From Brachionus plicatilis (lineage: Eukaryota; Rotifera; Eurotatoria; Ploima; Brachionidae), in contig QEOQ01000697.1 of NCBI GenBank assembly GCA_010279815.1, forward strand, positions 290,192-354,191: a DNA stretch of 64,000 nt, written 5' to 3'. Each line of letters starts with the position of its first letter. Within the stretch, counting starts at the first letter, position 1. The notes under the pieces are model-generated. The model was given only the letters and a program-made list of their open reading frames with translations. It was not told the origin of the DNA and searched no databases. The position numbers and the translations under genes are program-made. This document shows, one piece after another, positions 50,501 through 63,368 of this stretch.

Positions 50501-53500
50501 AGTTTGATTGCTTTTGGTAACTCGTTAGGTCATTATTTAAGGAAATAAGTTTTTTTCATTCATAATATTCCTTTTAAAAATTAAATATTTTTATTCAATT
50601 TTATTAAAATTACTGTTCTTGCATTAAAAATTTATGTTAGATATTTTTTTTTAAAAAAAGTACATGACCTGGACAGTGAATGAGAGGTTGATAATGAAGA
50701 ATGAATGAAGGTGTGCAGATGCTGCTTCTTGTTTTACTAATATCAGCCTGAGAAAATGGATATCTTAAATTTTGCATTTATTATTTTATTTTTAGTCAAT
50801 GACATTTGCTTAATTAATAATTGTATTAGTAATTAATTCAATCTTTGGCGTATTTTCTAAGTAAAAAATGAGGAAGAAACTTTTTTTTTGTTATTATTTT
50901 TTTTAATTTTTCCATGGTACTTAAAATAACTAAATAATATGCTATTTCACTTTTTAATTGAATTTTCATCATAAGGTACATCAAATTTTAGCTTGTTCAA
51001 AACAAATTTGATAAGAGAAAATTAATTAAAAATTTCTTTAAAGAAAATAAAATAAACTCTAAAATAAAATTTGAAATAAAATAGTTAAAATAAAATAGCT
51101 TCTTTAAATGCAGCATTTATAAAAGAAGTTTATAAAAATTTAATTACATAATAATTTTTTAGGTAATTAAATTATAAAAAAGAGGTTATTTGAAAAATTT
51201 TATTACTTTTTTTGCATAAGAGCGGGGTTAAGATTTAATTTAAAAAAAAATAAAAAAAATATTACTTCTTTTAATTAATAATTTTACAAATTAACTTTTC
51301 TTTTTAATTTAATTATCGGTTCTAAAAAAGAATCTCTTTTAAAAACCCTACTTTTTTAGTTGAAATTTAAAAGGGTGGATTAAAAATGCAAGCATTGTTA
51401 AATTAAAAAATTTAACATGGCAAGATCTATGTCGGTGCATGCACCATAAATAGAAACTAGGAGACCACGCATTACTAAACTAGGGTATACGGCAAAAATA
51501 TTTTTATACAAAGTTTAAATTATGAGAAATGTCAAAGAATTAGTCGATTTAGGAAAAAAATTGAATTTTGAATTTCAAGGTCTATCAGTTTTATTGAAAA
51601 TTTTTCTTAAATTTTTTTTATTTCTGAGCAGAAATAATTTTTAAAAAATTTAAAAAGTTACTTTTCTGAGTAAAACGTACCAAATTATCAGACAAAAATA
51701 ATAGATTTTAATTATTTTTTAATTTTCTAAATTACTCGATGAAACTAATGAAACAAGAATTAAATAATTCTAATTTTTCCAAAAAAAAAATAATTAAATC
51801 TTTTCTGTTAAGTGCAAAGCACTCATTTTTACTTCAGAATAATATTTTAAATACTTATAAAGTTTGATCATAATAATTCAATTTTTTATTATTTTTGTAT
51901 TTCTCATCATTTTCTCTTATAAAAAATGTATCATTTTGAAAATGTTTTTATATTTAATGAAATAATGAAAATCCCTAAAAATGCTTCTAGTGTTAAGTGA
52001 CTTATTTTTAATTTGTTTCAATTGATTGAATAAAAAATTAAATAAATTATTCAATTGAACCAAATTTATGCAAATACTTTTGAGAAAAGTTGTGGAAAAT
52101 AACTAGCTTTATTCCTTTGGAATATGCTCAACTACAATATGAGATGAATTATATCAAAATGAAAAAATAATTAAATTATCTTTTTAGCGAAAATTTGACT
52201 TGTAACGTAAAATAAAAAAATTTAAAAATAATAAAATTAATAATGCAAAAGTCTTAATGTCGCATTTAACCTAAAAAAACATTTGATGCATTAAAATAGG
52301 GACTATTTTGATTAAAGATTAACAGTAAATTTTGCACATCAAATCATACTTTATTCGGAAAGACTTTAAAGAAGTTTTTATTTTACGCTCCGAAATGAAA
52401 AAAAGAAACAGAAATCTTGAAACTTAAAAATATTTTCAAGTCACGTTTATTCATGAGTTTCAACACTATTATATATATACACACAACATAAAAATGCTTC
52501 ACTAATTTATTCAAAAATTAATAATAGTCAATAACAATCATTTTTTTTAAGAAAAACCAAATTTTAATTTAATCTAAGAATATTCAATAGACAAACAAAA
52601 TTCAATATCAAAAATTTAAGAAAACAATAAACTTTAGTGAGCAAAACAAAAATTGTAGAATCTTTATTAAAACTTAGTTGAATGAATATGAGACCAATTA
52701 ATTTTATTTTTATGAAAAATGTAAAACATATTTTTGAAAATAGGCTTTTAAGAAAAGTCGTGTGCAAACAACGAAAGCTCAAAATTTGAAAATTCTTTAT
52801 TTAAAAATTGATGGAAAACTTTTTTCCATTTTTTTTTTTAAAAAATCAAATTTTAAAATTAAATTTTTGATTTTCGTTATCCTTGGAAAATATTTTTGTC
52901 CGAATTTCATTTAAAAAAGAAGAAAAAAAAAGTTTTAAATTATTCTCATTGTAATTGTTTGTTTATTTAAAAGACAAATTAAAAAATTTCTTTATCTCAA
53001 AATATTTTGTTAAAATAAATTATTTTTTTGAAACAATTTATTACTACTCTTCAAATTATTAAAAAACCTTTTTAATTTTTTTTTTCCTATACTCTAATTT
53101 TTCTTTTTTAATTACTAAAAAAAGTCTAAGGGATAATGTATAAATTCAAATGATGAACTATTTTGCAAGACTATTTTTACTGATTTAAGCATATCAATTT
53201 CAATGTTTAAAATGACTAGGCAAATGATAAAATTCCAGAGAAAATAAATTGTATATTCAGTTCGAATGCTTTATTTTGGGCATATTTAGAGATTTTTTTT
53301 GGAAAAAAATGCTAAACTTTTGGTAAAACATTAATTGATAAAGATTAGTAAAAGATTTTTTTTTTGATTTTTTAAAATGCCTGGTCAAAGAAAAAAGAAA
53401 AATTTCATTATTTGCCTAGTCATTATACAAATTGACAGTGACAAGCATAAAAAATATATTTTCTGGATGGTTTTTTAATTTTTTATAAAGCTTTTCTGAA

Positions 53501-56500
53501 GTAGTAGAATTTAAGTTCCATTTCATATTTACAATTATATAAGTGTTGTACTCAGTAACAAAAAAAACTGTTTAAGTCTTATTATATTAATTTTAAAAAC
53601 ATTTTTTTACATTAAAAATTCTTTTATTTCTTTCAAAAACTCTTTTTTACATAAAATTATAAAATCTTCATGTATCTCTAAAATTCCCACAAAAAGAACT
53701 AAAATTGCGTCATTTGATTATGTAAAATTAATATTGAATTCATAATCTTCATCAAAACATATTAATCTTTAAAAAAAATATGTATTTACAATCTGATGCT
53801 GTTCTACCCAAGCTAATAATGGTAGAATAAAAATTAATCCTTTTTCGAATTTAAAAAATAACCGGAATATTTTTGTCTTTCTTTTAAAATATTATAAAGA
53901 GGCCTTTCTTTAAAAATTAAATGTGTTTTGTTCATGGTTTTTAGTTTAAACTTTACCTATAAAAATCAGAACCACTTTTTTTAGAGACGCATCAAAATGA
54001 GGTAAAAGTAAAATATTACAAACAGAAACTTCCACATCAAAACCACTAAACATGGAATCTCGGCCTTCAAATACCCATTTTTACCCAAATTTTATTGTGT
54101 TTACTGAATAAGGCAAAATTCTGAACAAAATTTTGGGATAAGTTTTGTTATATTTTGCTCTTTTTACAAAAAAATTTATTGTCAAAAAATTATTATTTTT
54201 GTTGAAAATACAAAAAAGATTTCAAATATAATTTTTAACAATTTTTTTTTTAATAATAAATAACTTCCAAAAATAAATATTAATCAATATTTTGAAATTT
54301 TGAGCGATAATTTATGATATATTTATACCGATATAAAATAAATTAGAAAATGATTTTTTTTCTTAATTAAAATTTTTTATGTTTTATTAAAAAAAGAAAT
54401 AAAAAAACTTAATTCTTCATATTTATTGAGATTTTAATTAACTTAGTTTTGATCATGTGATCATTATCATTAACTTAAAGTTGTCGAGTTAAGGTTTTAT
54501 TTTATTAGAAATTTAGAATATGAAATCGATTCTTTTATTTTTTAATTTATTTTTCTACTTTTGCTTGATACAGTACTTCAAATAGATCCATGGAGGATGT
54601 TGTTAATAAACTGATCAATTCTTTTGGCTAGAAATTTTTTTTGTAACTTAAACTACTTGAATAAGTTTATTTGCATTTAAAATGAGTTCTTATAAATAAA
54701 CAAATTTTAAACCTTTTTTTGACATAGGAATTATTTAAAAATTATAAATGAATTTTCATAATATTTTTCTTGAAAAAGATGGACACTCAAGACACTCAAG
54801 CAATTGCTTGATAAATGAAAAGACCAAAAAGAAAGAAAAAGTCGATTATTTTGAAATCAATTTAAAATATTTGGACTATTTTTCGAACTAAAAAAAAAAG
54901 TATTATTACGTTAAAAGAGCCTCTTAAATTCAAAAAGTAATTGTATCTTAATAAATTCGTTTTTGCTCTAAATCTTAATAAAATTTATTCTAAATAGATA
55001 TGGTTAAAAACAGCTGAAGTTAAATTAGTGATAAAAAAGTATGGTAAATTTTTTTAGGATCTATGAACCTGAATTAGATTAAATGTATTGAACACTGGAC
55101 TATTAGTACAGGCAAAGTTCGGAAGTACTTGCTTGTGTATGGTTCCGTAAGTTGTCTTAATAAAAAAAAATAAAAATCTATAGAATAAAAATAGCAATTA
55201 ATTATAAATAAATAATTAATAAATTAATTGTTTTGTTTAGATTAAATCTCTGCAACAAAAAAATGTTAATTAATTTTTACTACTCTTATTCATACTAGTC
55301 AAGCTTTAAAAAATATTAAATACTTGATTTGGAAAAAAAAATTTTAAAAGCAAATAATTTCGTCTCTTTTAACTTATTTGAGAATGATAATTATTCGATT
55401 AAAATTAAAAAAGTCAAGAAAATTAATTAACAATTATTTCTTTAACTTTTTAAATCGTACAAAATTTTTATTTTTTAATTGGGTTTTAAACCCACTTTAT
55501 TTAAATTATTTTTGGCTCTATACAATAAAAAAATGGTCTCAATATTTTGTTCAGAATTGTGTTTGTTATTGATTCTACTAAAAAAGTTAGGTTTAGTACT
55601 AGATACAAAAATAGTGAAAAATACCAAATTTTTACCAAAATATTGGACAATTGATTAAAAAATAAATAAAATTGATGCGTCATCATCATTTTTTAAATGA
55701 GACTATTCACTTTTAGAACATTAAAAAATTCCTACTTTGGTTTTTTTTTTAATCTTAGAGTGGATGGCATGAAAAAAATTTTGACCATACTTAAAAAAAC
55801 AGTTTTTTCTAGGTTTTCAAGTATGCAGATAATTTTTTTAAAGCCAGATTTTGGAAATTGCTACACACGAACCTTATCTTAAATATTTTAAAGACTTAAA
55901 TTTTCGTCATTTTTCTAATAACAATTTTTTAGTTGATCATTCATTTTAATATCTGAGATCTGCTTCAATAAGTTTTGTTTGTTCACACAAAATTTTAAAG
56001 AACTTGTCTTTAAGTTAAGAATAAATTCTACAAACTTTAGTTGGATCACAAAAAGCATCAATATAGATTAAGAATTTCACACTGTCAATATCATGTATTT
56101 AGGGGATTCGTGTGCCATTGTGTTAAGTTTTATTTTCATTTAATTACCAAGCTCTTAATGAAAATACCAAAGCGGTACATTCTCTTCCATTTGCGTTTGA
56201 TTTGGTAGAATGGTTTCCCAACGAAAAAAAAACAATATCATTAGAGATATTTAGAGTATATTGAAAAAAATAAAAAAAATAATTACTTTAAAAAAAAAGT
56301 AATTATACCAATTAAATAAAATACTAATTCTTCTAATAAGGTTTAAATTTCAATTCTAAATTCAAATAAATTATTAACTCTAGCTTTACAAAAAACAAAC
56401 AAAACTTTTAGGTTAAAATTTCTGAAAGTTTTTAAATTAAATTAATAAATTTGACTTAAACATTTAATGTTCTCTTATTAATATTAATTAATTAAGTTTT

Positions 56501-57400
56501 TTTTGAAAAAATTTACTAGAAACTTTACTAAATTTTGATAATAAACTCAATGATTTAATAAGGATAAAAAAAGATAGACTGAATTTGATTTTGACATATT
56601 ATGTTGTTATTTTTTTAATTCAATGCTAAATTACCTAAACCTGTGTTTGTTTAAAAAAATGGCGTTTCTTTTTAAAGAACAAAAGAGCCAATTTTTAAAA
56701 CGATGTATCCAAATTTTATTCAATTGAAAACAATAAAAATTCCCAAAAATAAAAGAAAAATTTAGAGAAAAATTAATTAAGTTTGTTTATTAGTAATTAT
56801 GACAAAAAACAAAAATTCCATTACCAAAAAAATAAAAACATTCTTAAATTGATAAGATTGCTTGTCAGATAGAAAAATCATAGATTCAGAAATTTTTTAA
56901 ATTCTAACTATTCAATTCAATATTTATTTAATTTAGATCTAAAAATTGAATGAAAAATATTAAATTTAATGGAATGATTTATATTTGCTTTGAATTTTGA
57001 TGTGACTATTCGACTAAAGGAGGGTTGGCTATCAGACATTGTTATTTCCTGTTACAAATGTATTCAAAATTCTTCTCATTTTCAGTGGTCTCATATTGAT
57101 TATAAAAAAAGAAGTGTTGTCAATTCAAAATGGCAATTGACAATTTTGGGTCCTAAATTAAAATTTGCCACTTTTAAAAATTAAATTAATTTTTTTCAAG
57201 ATTTTTATTTTTTATAAAAACTTGACTAGATACTTAGACCTCTATTTTTTGTAGAAATTTCACGATTTTTTGAATGATTAAAATGAGTCTAGTTTTTGTC
57301 CCGGAAGTTAAATTTTTGAGATATTTAGACAATTTAAAATTAATTTAAAAAGTTTAATTTTTAATGGTAATATTTGATTTTTTTGATTTTATTTTTTTAA
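47590..57400. other. 10-kb stretch without a recognisable gene
   Basis: Very AT-rich DNA with short random-looking frames only. No long inverted repeat or transposase motif is seen, in contrast to the rest of the window. Two compact G/C-richer islands stand out at 50665-50760 and 51415-51500. They may be small exons or control elements, perhaps of the LRATD-like gene, whose 5' side faces this region. A weak plus frame at 56996-57184 (VTIRLKEGWLSDIVISCYKC...) is not recognised. Confidence 0.5.
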
Positions 57401-57409
57401 AGTGTTTAA

Positions 57410-57592
57410 GCTCGTTTTGGGATCATATTATCACATAATTTTTGATCAATCTCTGAACACTTGGTTGGCCATCGCCATATCAGTTTGTGTAAATGTTTGT
57501 GCTGAAACATAGCTCCATCAATACAAAGGTTGTTAATCATACACAGATCTACAAGTCTTTTAACATTGTTAGTTCTTTCTCCGCATTCTTTA
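57410..57592 (-). pseudogene. LINE endonuclease fragment
   Basis: The minus frame reads NNVKRLVDLCMINNLCIDGA, MFQHKHLHKLIWRWPTKCSE, IDQ. This matches the APE-type endonuclease of LINEs (NxxGxRLxxFCxxNxLxIxNTxFxHxxxHKxTWxSPDGxxxxQID). The catalytic Asp-His end has been lost. The frame stops after PKRA. Confidence 0.7.
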
Positions 57593-57895
57593 TAATTTTA
57601 AATTTGGCAATTTAATATTTTTTTCTATTTAGTTGTATGTAGGAACGGGAAATTTTTTAAAAAGCTCACATATCACATAATTTCAGTTATCACTTTTTCG
57701 TGAACTACTATTGAAAAAGTGCACACACAATCTTCGGGAAAGGAACGACGCAGAAGCAAGCCGTGAAAAGTGTTAATTTAAAATCGTCAATTTGGAAATA
57801 TTTTTTTTAATAAAATCTTAACTTGTATTATTCTAAATTTCAAAAAAATTAATTACAATTTGCAAATAAAACTTCATTTTTTACGATTTTTTTTT

Positions 57896-58395
57896 GGCAT
57901 CTTTAAGTTGATGATCAATTCAAAGAGTTAATTTTTAGATTTTAAAATTAATCTTTAAATTTATTTAAATATTTTTAATATAACATGGTTTGCATGTTAT
58001 GTAGATTTAAAAAATAAAATAACTAAAAAAAATAATTTCTCATTATATTTAAAATTTATTTTTAAAATTTAAATCTATAAACTGATTTTTGGAAGAGTTT
58101 ATTTTGAATTTTTTTATTTCAAAGGTATTTTTACCTATCATTCAAAATTAAATTTATAAATGAATTTCAAATTTTGAATTCCTAATAAGCAATCAAATGA
58201 AAAGTTCGATCTTTCCTACAAATAATTTTGAAATTTTGAAATCAATTTTTTTATTCTATTTTACAAATTTACATTAAATGTAAAACATGTTACATTAAAA
58301 TTATTTAATTAAAGTTAAAGATTAATTTTAATATCTAAAAATAAATTGTTTGAATTGAAATGATATTTTGAATTGATCATCAACTTCAAGATGCC
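57896..58395. mobile_element. GGCATC foldback element, 500 bp
   Basis: Ends GGCATCTTTAAGTTGATGAT and the complement finishing ATCATCAACTTCAAGATGCC. Arms are otherwise A/T-only and pair over most of the length (TTAAAATTAATCTTTAAATT with its complement near 58310). T runs on both sides prevent calling a target duplication. A half copy lies at 7142-7230. Confidence 0.75.
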
Positions 58396-58599
58396 TTTTT
58401 TTCCCTGTCAAATTAACTAATTAAAAAAACGCAGGATACACTGAAAGCAATTAAGGTTCAATTTTTAGTAAGTAATCTTAAAAAACGAGTGCAACTCACA
58501 TATAATTGTATAATTAAAGAAAAAATAAATTTATGCTGCATTTTTTCTGTAAATAAAATATTCTTTTTATATGGACATAAATTTACATGCTGATTATTC

Positions 58600-58805
58600 A
58601 GCAGAGACTGTCAAAAAATGTTTGGGCAATAAGAGATGAGCAAATGGCAAAACAAATAATATTCTCGACTTTCTAATTACTGAATCAAAGGATCGAGTAG
58701 AGCAAATCAAAAGTGGTCTACCATTAGGAATTGTAAAACAAGGTCACGTACTGATAAAATATAAATATAAGTTACGAGTAAAAAAGACCTTTGAAGTTAA
58801 GAATC
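58600..58805 (+). pseudogene. LINE endonuclease fragment (C-terminal part)
   Basis: The plus frame reads NNILDFLITESKDRVEQIKS, GLPLGIVKQGHVLIKYKYKL. The order ILDLxxT...RVxxIxxGxPLGxxxxGHxxLxFxYxL is the end of LINE APE endonuclease domains, with the SDH-type GH present. It stops where the foldback element at 58818 begins. Confidence 0.65.
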
Positions 58806-58817
58806 AAGTTTAATATA

Positions 58818-59655
58818 CAGTGTTTAAAGTTAAACTGTATAATGGGTAAAATTACATCATTTTACGTAATTTTACGTCAGAAAACGTAAGCTTACATAAT
58901 ACTACATCATTTCTTGTATGTATGAAAATGTAAGATAACATAATATTACCTAATTTTACGAAAAATTACACTAGTTTAAGAAAATCTCGTCAAAAACGCT
59001 TACGGCCATAAAAAACTGAATTTTAGAGAAAAAAGTGAAAAATTAATAAAATTTGAATTTTATAAGACAATTTTTGAAAAAAAAACATTACACTTTATTA
59101 CTTTTTTTTACATCATTTTACGTAAAATTGCACAATTTAATGTAATAATATGTAATTTTATGTCATAGTTTTTTAAGTAATGTAAATATCAGGAAAGTAC
59201 TCATATTTTTTTGTTGTCAAAAGATGATTTTAAAAATAACAAACTAACTTTATTCAATTAAAAATAATTCAAAAAGTGAAACAATAAATCTATCATTAAG
59301 AGTTTTTGGAATTTTTGGGATCGGGCTGTAAAACAGAATCAGAAATTTCTGCAAAAATTCCAAATACTCTTAATGATAGATTTTTTGTTTCAAATAAATA
59401 ACATGTCTTATAAAATTCAAATTTTATTAATTTTTCACTTTTTTCTCTAAAATTCAGTTTTTTATGGCCGTAAGCGTTTTTGACGAGACTTACTTAAACT
59501 AGTGTAATTTAACGTAAAATTACAAAAGATTATGTTATCCTACATTTTCATACATACAAGAAATAATGTCATATTATGTAAGCTTACGTTTTCTGACGTA
59601 AAATTACGTAAAATGATGTAATTTTACCCATTTTACAGTTTAACTCTAAACACTG
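58818..59655. mobile_element. CAGTGTTTA foldback element, 838-bp palindrome
   Basis: Ends CAGTGTTTAAAGTTAAACTG and the complement finishing CAGTTTAACTCTAAACACTG. Left flank TA, right flank AA. Arms of about 270 bp share GGGTAAAATTACATCATTTT, ACTGAATTTTAGAGAAAAAA and TTACGGCCATAAAAA blocks. Inner arms (59279-59393) share ATCTATCATTAAGAGT. TTTTACGTAA words recur near both ends. No coding frame. Confidence 0.85.
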
Positions 59656-61507
59656 AAATTACAGAAAGTTTGATTTTATTAATTTTTCCCTGGAAATATA
59701 GAAAAAGTGTAATTTTGACTCAGTCGGCATGGAATCCCAATTCAATCAAATCGAAAAAAAGCAAGACCAAAAAAAAGCAGTAAAATGATGGAAAGAAGAT
59801 ACTGGGCTTGTCCAAATAAATGTGTTAAGAAATAATATTTTTTTGCTTTTTTTTTGATAATAAATCCAACCTAAAAAAGTTTTTTCTTAAGTTCTTCGAA
59901 CAAGTTCAAGTACAAATGAATTTTGTTGCCGAGTAGGTTGACTGGATCTCTTTGACATAATAGTGGGAGTAGTGTTACATAAAAGATATAAAAATTTTTC
60001 TATTCAGAATACAAATCACAACTATTTATTCAAATTAAACTATATATATATATTTTTTTTTAACTTGGCGCCAGCAATCAATCAGTTGAGTTAGACTAAC
60101 AACTAGCAACTAGATTCATGACACTCATGAATATGAAAGGACAAATAACCGGGGCATAGCTAGTTCCATATAATATAGTAACACGTCAACAAATATTTTT
60201 TTTTTATCAGAATTTTAAAATTAAGTGTAAATATTAGGGATTAAATATTTTGTATAAAAATACCAGTTATATATGAATAAATGCTTTTTTTTTATTTAAA
60301 AATTTAAGAATTACGAAATTTTTTCCGATTTTTTACTCTTTTTAATTAAAATTTACAATAAATTACGTAAAAAAAGGTAAAAAAAAAACTAAAAAAAAAA
60401 AAAATTTCTAAAAGATGTCAAAATTTCGTTTTGTTAGGACATTGTGGTTTTTACTATTTTTAACTCTTTTACCTATTTTTAACTTTTAACTATTTTTAAC
60501 TTTTAACTATTTTTAACTATTTTTAACTTTTTTTTTTACTATATTTTACGAAAAATATTGTAAAAAATAGTTAAATACAATTATTGTATATCACCACTAT
60601 AAATATTTTATCTGCTAAAAAAAAAAATTTTTATTTGAACTTTTTGTAGCGATAAAAAATTTTTTTATGAATCAAAAAAAATCAAAATAGTTTTTTTTTT
60701 AATAAATTTGTGCTTAAATATAAAAAATTGGTTTTTCCTAATTTTGATGGATATCTTCATTATTTGTTGTTTTTTATAGGGTTGGGAATTCGAAATCGAC
60801 ACTTTCGAAATTTCGACATCCAAATAAAAATTTCGATTTTAAAACTAAGTTCCGAAGTTAATTAATATATTCAAAATTATAGAATAACATTCGGAAATTT
60901 TTTTTTCTTTTGAAAAAATAAATCAATCAATTAAAATTAAGTAATTATGCTTTGAAAATTAAAATTATTTTGTTCATTGTTTTATTAAGGATCTTTATTA
61001 ATCATTTTATATACAGACTTATTTTTTTTTACAAAATTAAAAAGAAAAGTAACCCAATACAAAGCGGTTTTATCAGTTAATAAAACCCTACCTAACTTTT
61101 TTAACAAATTTAGTAAATAAACAACAGTTTCGCCAATTTGAAGTTTATCATCAATTTTTTATGCTTAAAATCATCAAATCGAACTAAAACTATACATTAA
61201 ATTTAATCTTTTAATAGATTTAGTGCAGAGGTAAATTTTGGTTTTAACATACTTTGTTACATCTAAAAGGAAAAAACTGCAAAAGTCTGCAAAAAATAAT
61301 CCACTTTAAATATCATCACTTCGATGGTGTGCATTCTGTATTGTGCATTTTGATATTGCTGATTTTATTTTTTTATTTAACATTAGTATTTTAGATCCAA
61401 AAATGTATCTCTGCATTATTTCTATTAAGAAATAAAAATTTATTTAATAGTTTTAGTATGATTTGATCATTTTGAGCATCATAAAACAGATCATAAACTT
61501 CAAATTG
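59656..61507. other. Gene-free stretch with a tandem repeat
   Basis: 60450-60535 is a tandem run of TTTTTAACTA/TTTTAACTA units. 60555-60600 ends in ATATCACCACTATA, the inverted GTGATTT-type end seen at 27260. 60781-60860 has CGAAATTTCGA words that recur at 63775-63880, which suggests an older inverted repeat outside the 61508 element. No gene is supported. Confidence 0.5.
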
Positions 61508-61670
61508 CCACAGTTTCGTTATGTGATCACTGGTTCACATAAAAGGTGAACCAACTTACCCAACCTAAATAGGTGATCAGTTGTGTTCACTTTTTAGGTG
61601 AACCAAAAATATGTGTACAAAAAAAAATATTTCGAAAGGGCTCACGGTAATTCCACAATTTGTTCACACT

Positions 61671-62367
61671 TGATAGTAATTCAACAATTTTTTTTCTTTG
61701 TAGTAATTCAACAAATTTGGGAGGAGTCGGAAATAAAAAATATAACACATAACTTTAAAAAACTTGTTGAATGACAACTAATAATAATAATTTCAACTTT
61801 AATTAACCTAATTATGCCATCTCTTAACTTGCAATAATTGATTGATTTGAAGTGATTTAAATTTTTGTTGCAGTTAGTTGCAGCAACACCTAAATTAGCC
61901 TAATTAAGCACATTAAGATGAGTATGAATTTAATATGACTATCTTAAGCCTATTATTACTTCGTCCAATTCGATGTTATTCAATGTCTTCTATGAGTATG
62001 TACGTTGATACAAGTAAATTAAATAAATATCCTATCACTTTATCTTTGAAAGACGTTCATTTCACCCCGATTGTTCCTATTTGTAATTATTATTATATCG
62101 ATCCTCCTAATGCTAACCATTTGAATTTTATAAATTATAGTTTTGGAGATTTGAAATTGTATTAATTTTTTTTGTTGCAATTTTTTTTCATAATTTGAAT
62201 TTTTTTATCTTATAATTTTTATTGGTGATTTTTCTTGACAAATAAAATTTGATATAATAAATTATAATTTTTATTTTTCTTCCTGTGTTAAAAAAAAATT
62301 CACACTTTTTGATTGGTTTTTACCGCGCGGTTGTTACAAAGAAAATTGTTGAATTACTATAGAATCA
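61671..62367. mobile_element. Nested TAGTAATTCAAC foldback element with an unrecognised ORF
   Basis: Inverted blocks TAGTAATTCAACAATTTT, TTTCTTTGTA at 61675-61710 and TTACAAAGAAAATTGTTGAA, TTACTATAG at 62331-62362. A second copy of the end word (GTAGTAATTCAACAAATTTG, 61706-61726) lies directly inside the left arm. The enclosed frame at 61981-62165 is unrelated to the GGGTCT zinc-finger proteins. Confidence 0.55.
61981..62165 (+). CDS. Unrecognised small ORF in nested element
   Basis: From the ATG in TGTCTTCTATGAGT (near 61993) the frame gives MSMYVDTSKLNKYPITLSLK, DVHFTPIVPICNYYYIDPPN, ANHLNFINYSFGDLKLY-stop, about 58 aa; in-frame codons continue upstream to 61935. It has no low-complexity bias, unlike most frames here. 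No zinc-finger, catalytic or membrane motif is seen. An AATAAA follows about 75 bp after the stop. It may be a passenger peptide of the transposon or chance. Confidence 0.3.
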
Positions 62368-62578
62368 TTTCGAAAATCAAAATTTATTTTTTAATTTTTT
62401 TGAATTATAGGTGAGCCAAAAAAAAAGGCATGTAATTATCACTTATGTTATTAATATTGAAATAAAAAACAAAATTACTGAACTAAGGAACAAATGTTTT
62501 TTTTTATTTCTATTATAATAAAAAAGGTACATAAATAAAAAAAGTAATACAATTTGTATCAAATTAGAACCAAAATAA

Positions 62579-62870
62579 TTAAATAAAGGCAAAAATAATA
62601 TTCAATTTACTTTTTTTTTTGTTTGTTTGATCCAACTGGTCTACCGCGTTTTTTTTAACTTGGGGTTGTGGAGTAACGGTTAGGGTCTCTACAAGACGAA
62701 TTTTTTTTGATATTGGCTCTTGTACAGGCGGTTCGTCCGAATCTGATTCTTCAGATACGCTGATACACAAAACATTCACATTTTGAGTTCATTTGGCTGA
62801 CGAGTTAAGGCATTGGTTGTAGCTTAAGGGCGACCTGGACGGCGCTTTCTTTCAAGTGGAATGTTCATTG
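62579..62870 (-). pseudogene. Mutator-like transposase basic/acidic tail
   Basis: Minus strand: AMNIPLERKRRPGRP-stop, then ATTNALTRQPNE, a shift, and VSEESDSDEPPVQEPISKKI, RLVETLTVTPQP, ending KKKSK-stop near 62605. P(L)xRKRRPGRPxxxxxALxRQ is the standard basic tail of Mutator-like transposases, as in the 35-kb copy. Two breaks show it is dead. Confidence 0.5.
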
Positions 62871-63239
62871 CTATTTCTTTGATATGAAAAAGTTCTTAAA
62901 ATAAAATTTTGTTAGAGAATTGTTAGGTGAGTAAAAACTTATTTAGCCGAGAACAGACTGCAATCACATGATCATTGAAAATTAATTATTGAAAAAAGTT
63001 TTTTTAGATATATATTGTTTTAATTAAATCAAATTAGTGTCAAAGAGATAAAACAGTTACTAACTTAATCATATTTGACATTATTTAATTTAATTGTACT
63101 AACAAACAATAATTGACACTAACATCAGTATTTTTGTTCTAGAAAATATTATTTTTGTTTTTTAAAAATATTATACGCGAAAAAAAAATAAGTGAACCAA
63201 AAAAAAAATTTAAATTTAAATTTAAGATAGAGTTCCATT

Positions 63240-63368
63240 TATGATTCAAACTTTTTACAATTTTCGTTTCCACATGTTTTAATTCGTAAAACTAGTCCTA
63301 ACTCGCTAAGCTTTACAAATTCTTTATATTCGTGACTCTCTTTTACTGATTTAAGTTTATCGCTCATT
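63240..63368 (-). pseudogene. N-terminal coding trace inside the GGGTCT element
   Basis: From ATG at about 63368 on the minus strand: MSDKLKSVKESHEYKEFVKL, SELGLVLRIKTCGNENCKKF, ES-stop. The CGNENC pair could be half of a zinc-binding site. It probably represents the start of the transposase whose tail is at 62579-62870, the middle being deleted. The protein is not recognised on its own. Confidence 0.35.

Noticed and set aside
52564..52782. 72-codon minus frame rich in Leu/Phe/Ile that looks like a membrane protein
   Set aside because: Hydrophobic runs arise by chance in A/T-rich DNA on this strand. There is no homology signal or neighbouring exon.
60066..60080. TGGCGCC resembling a retrotransposon primer-binding site
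   Set aside because: There is no paired LTR, no TG..CA ends and no gag or pol remnant nearby. Seven bases are not enough.
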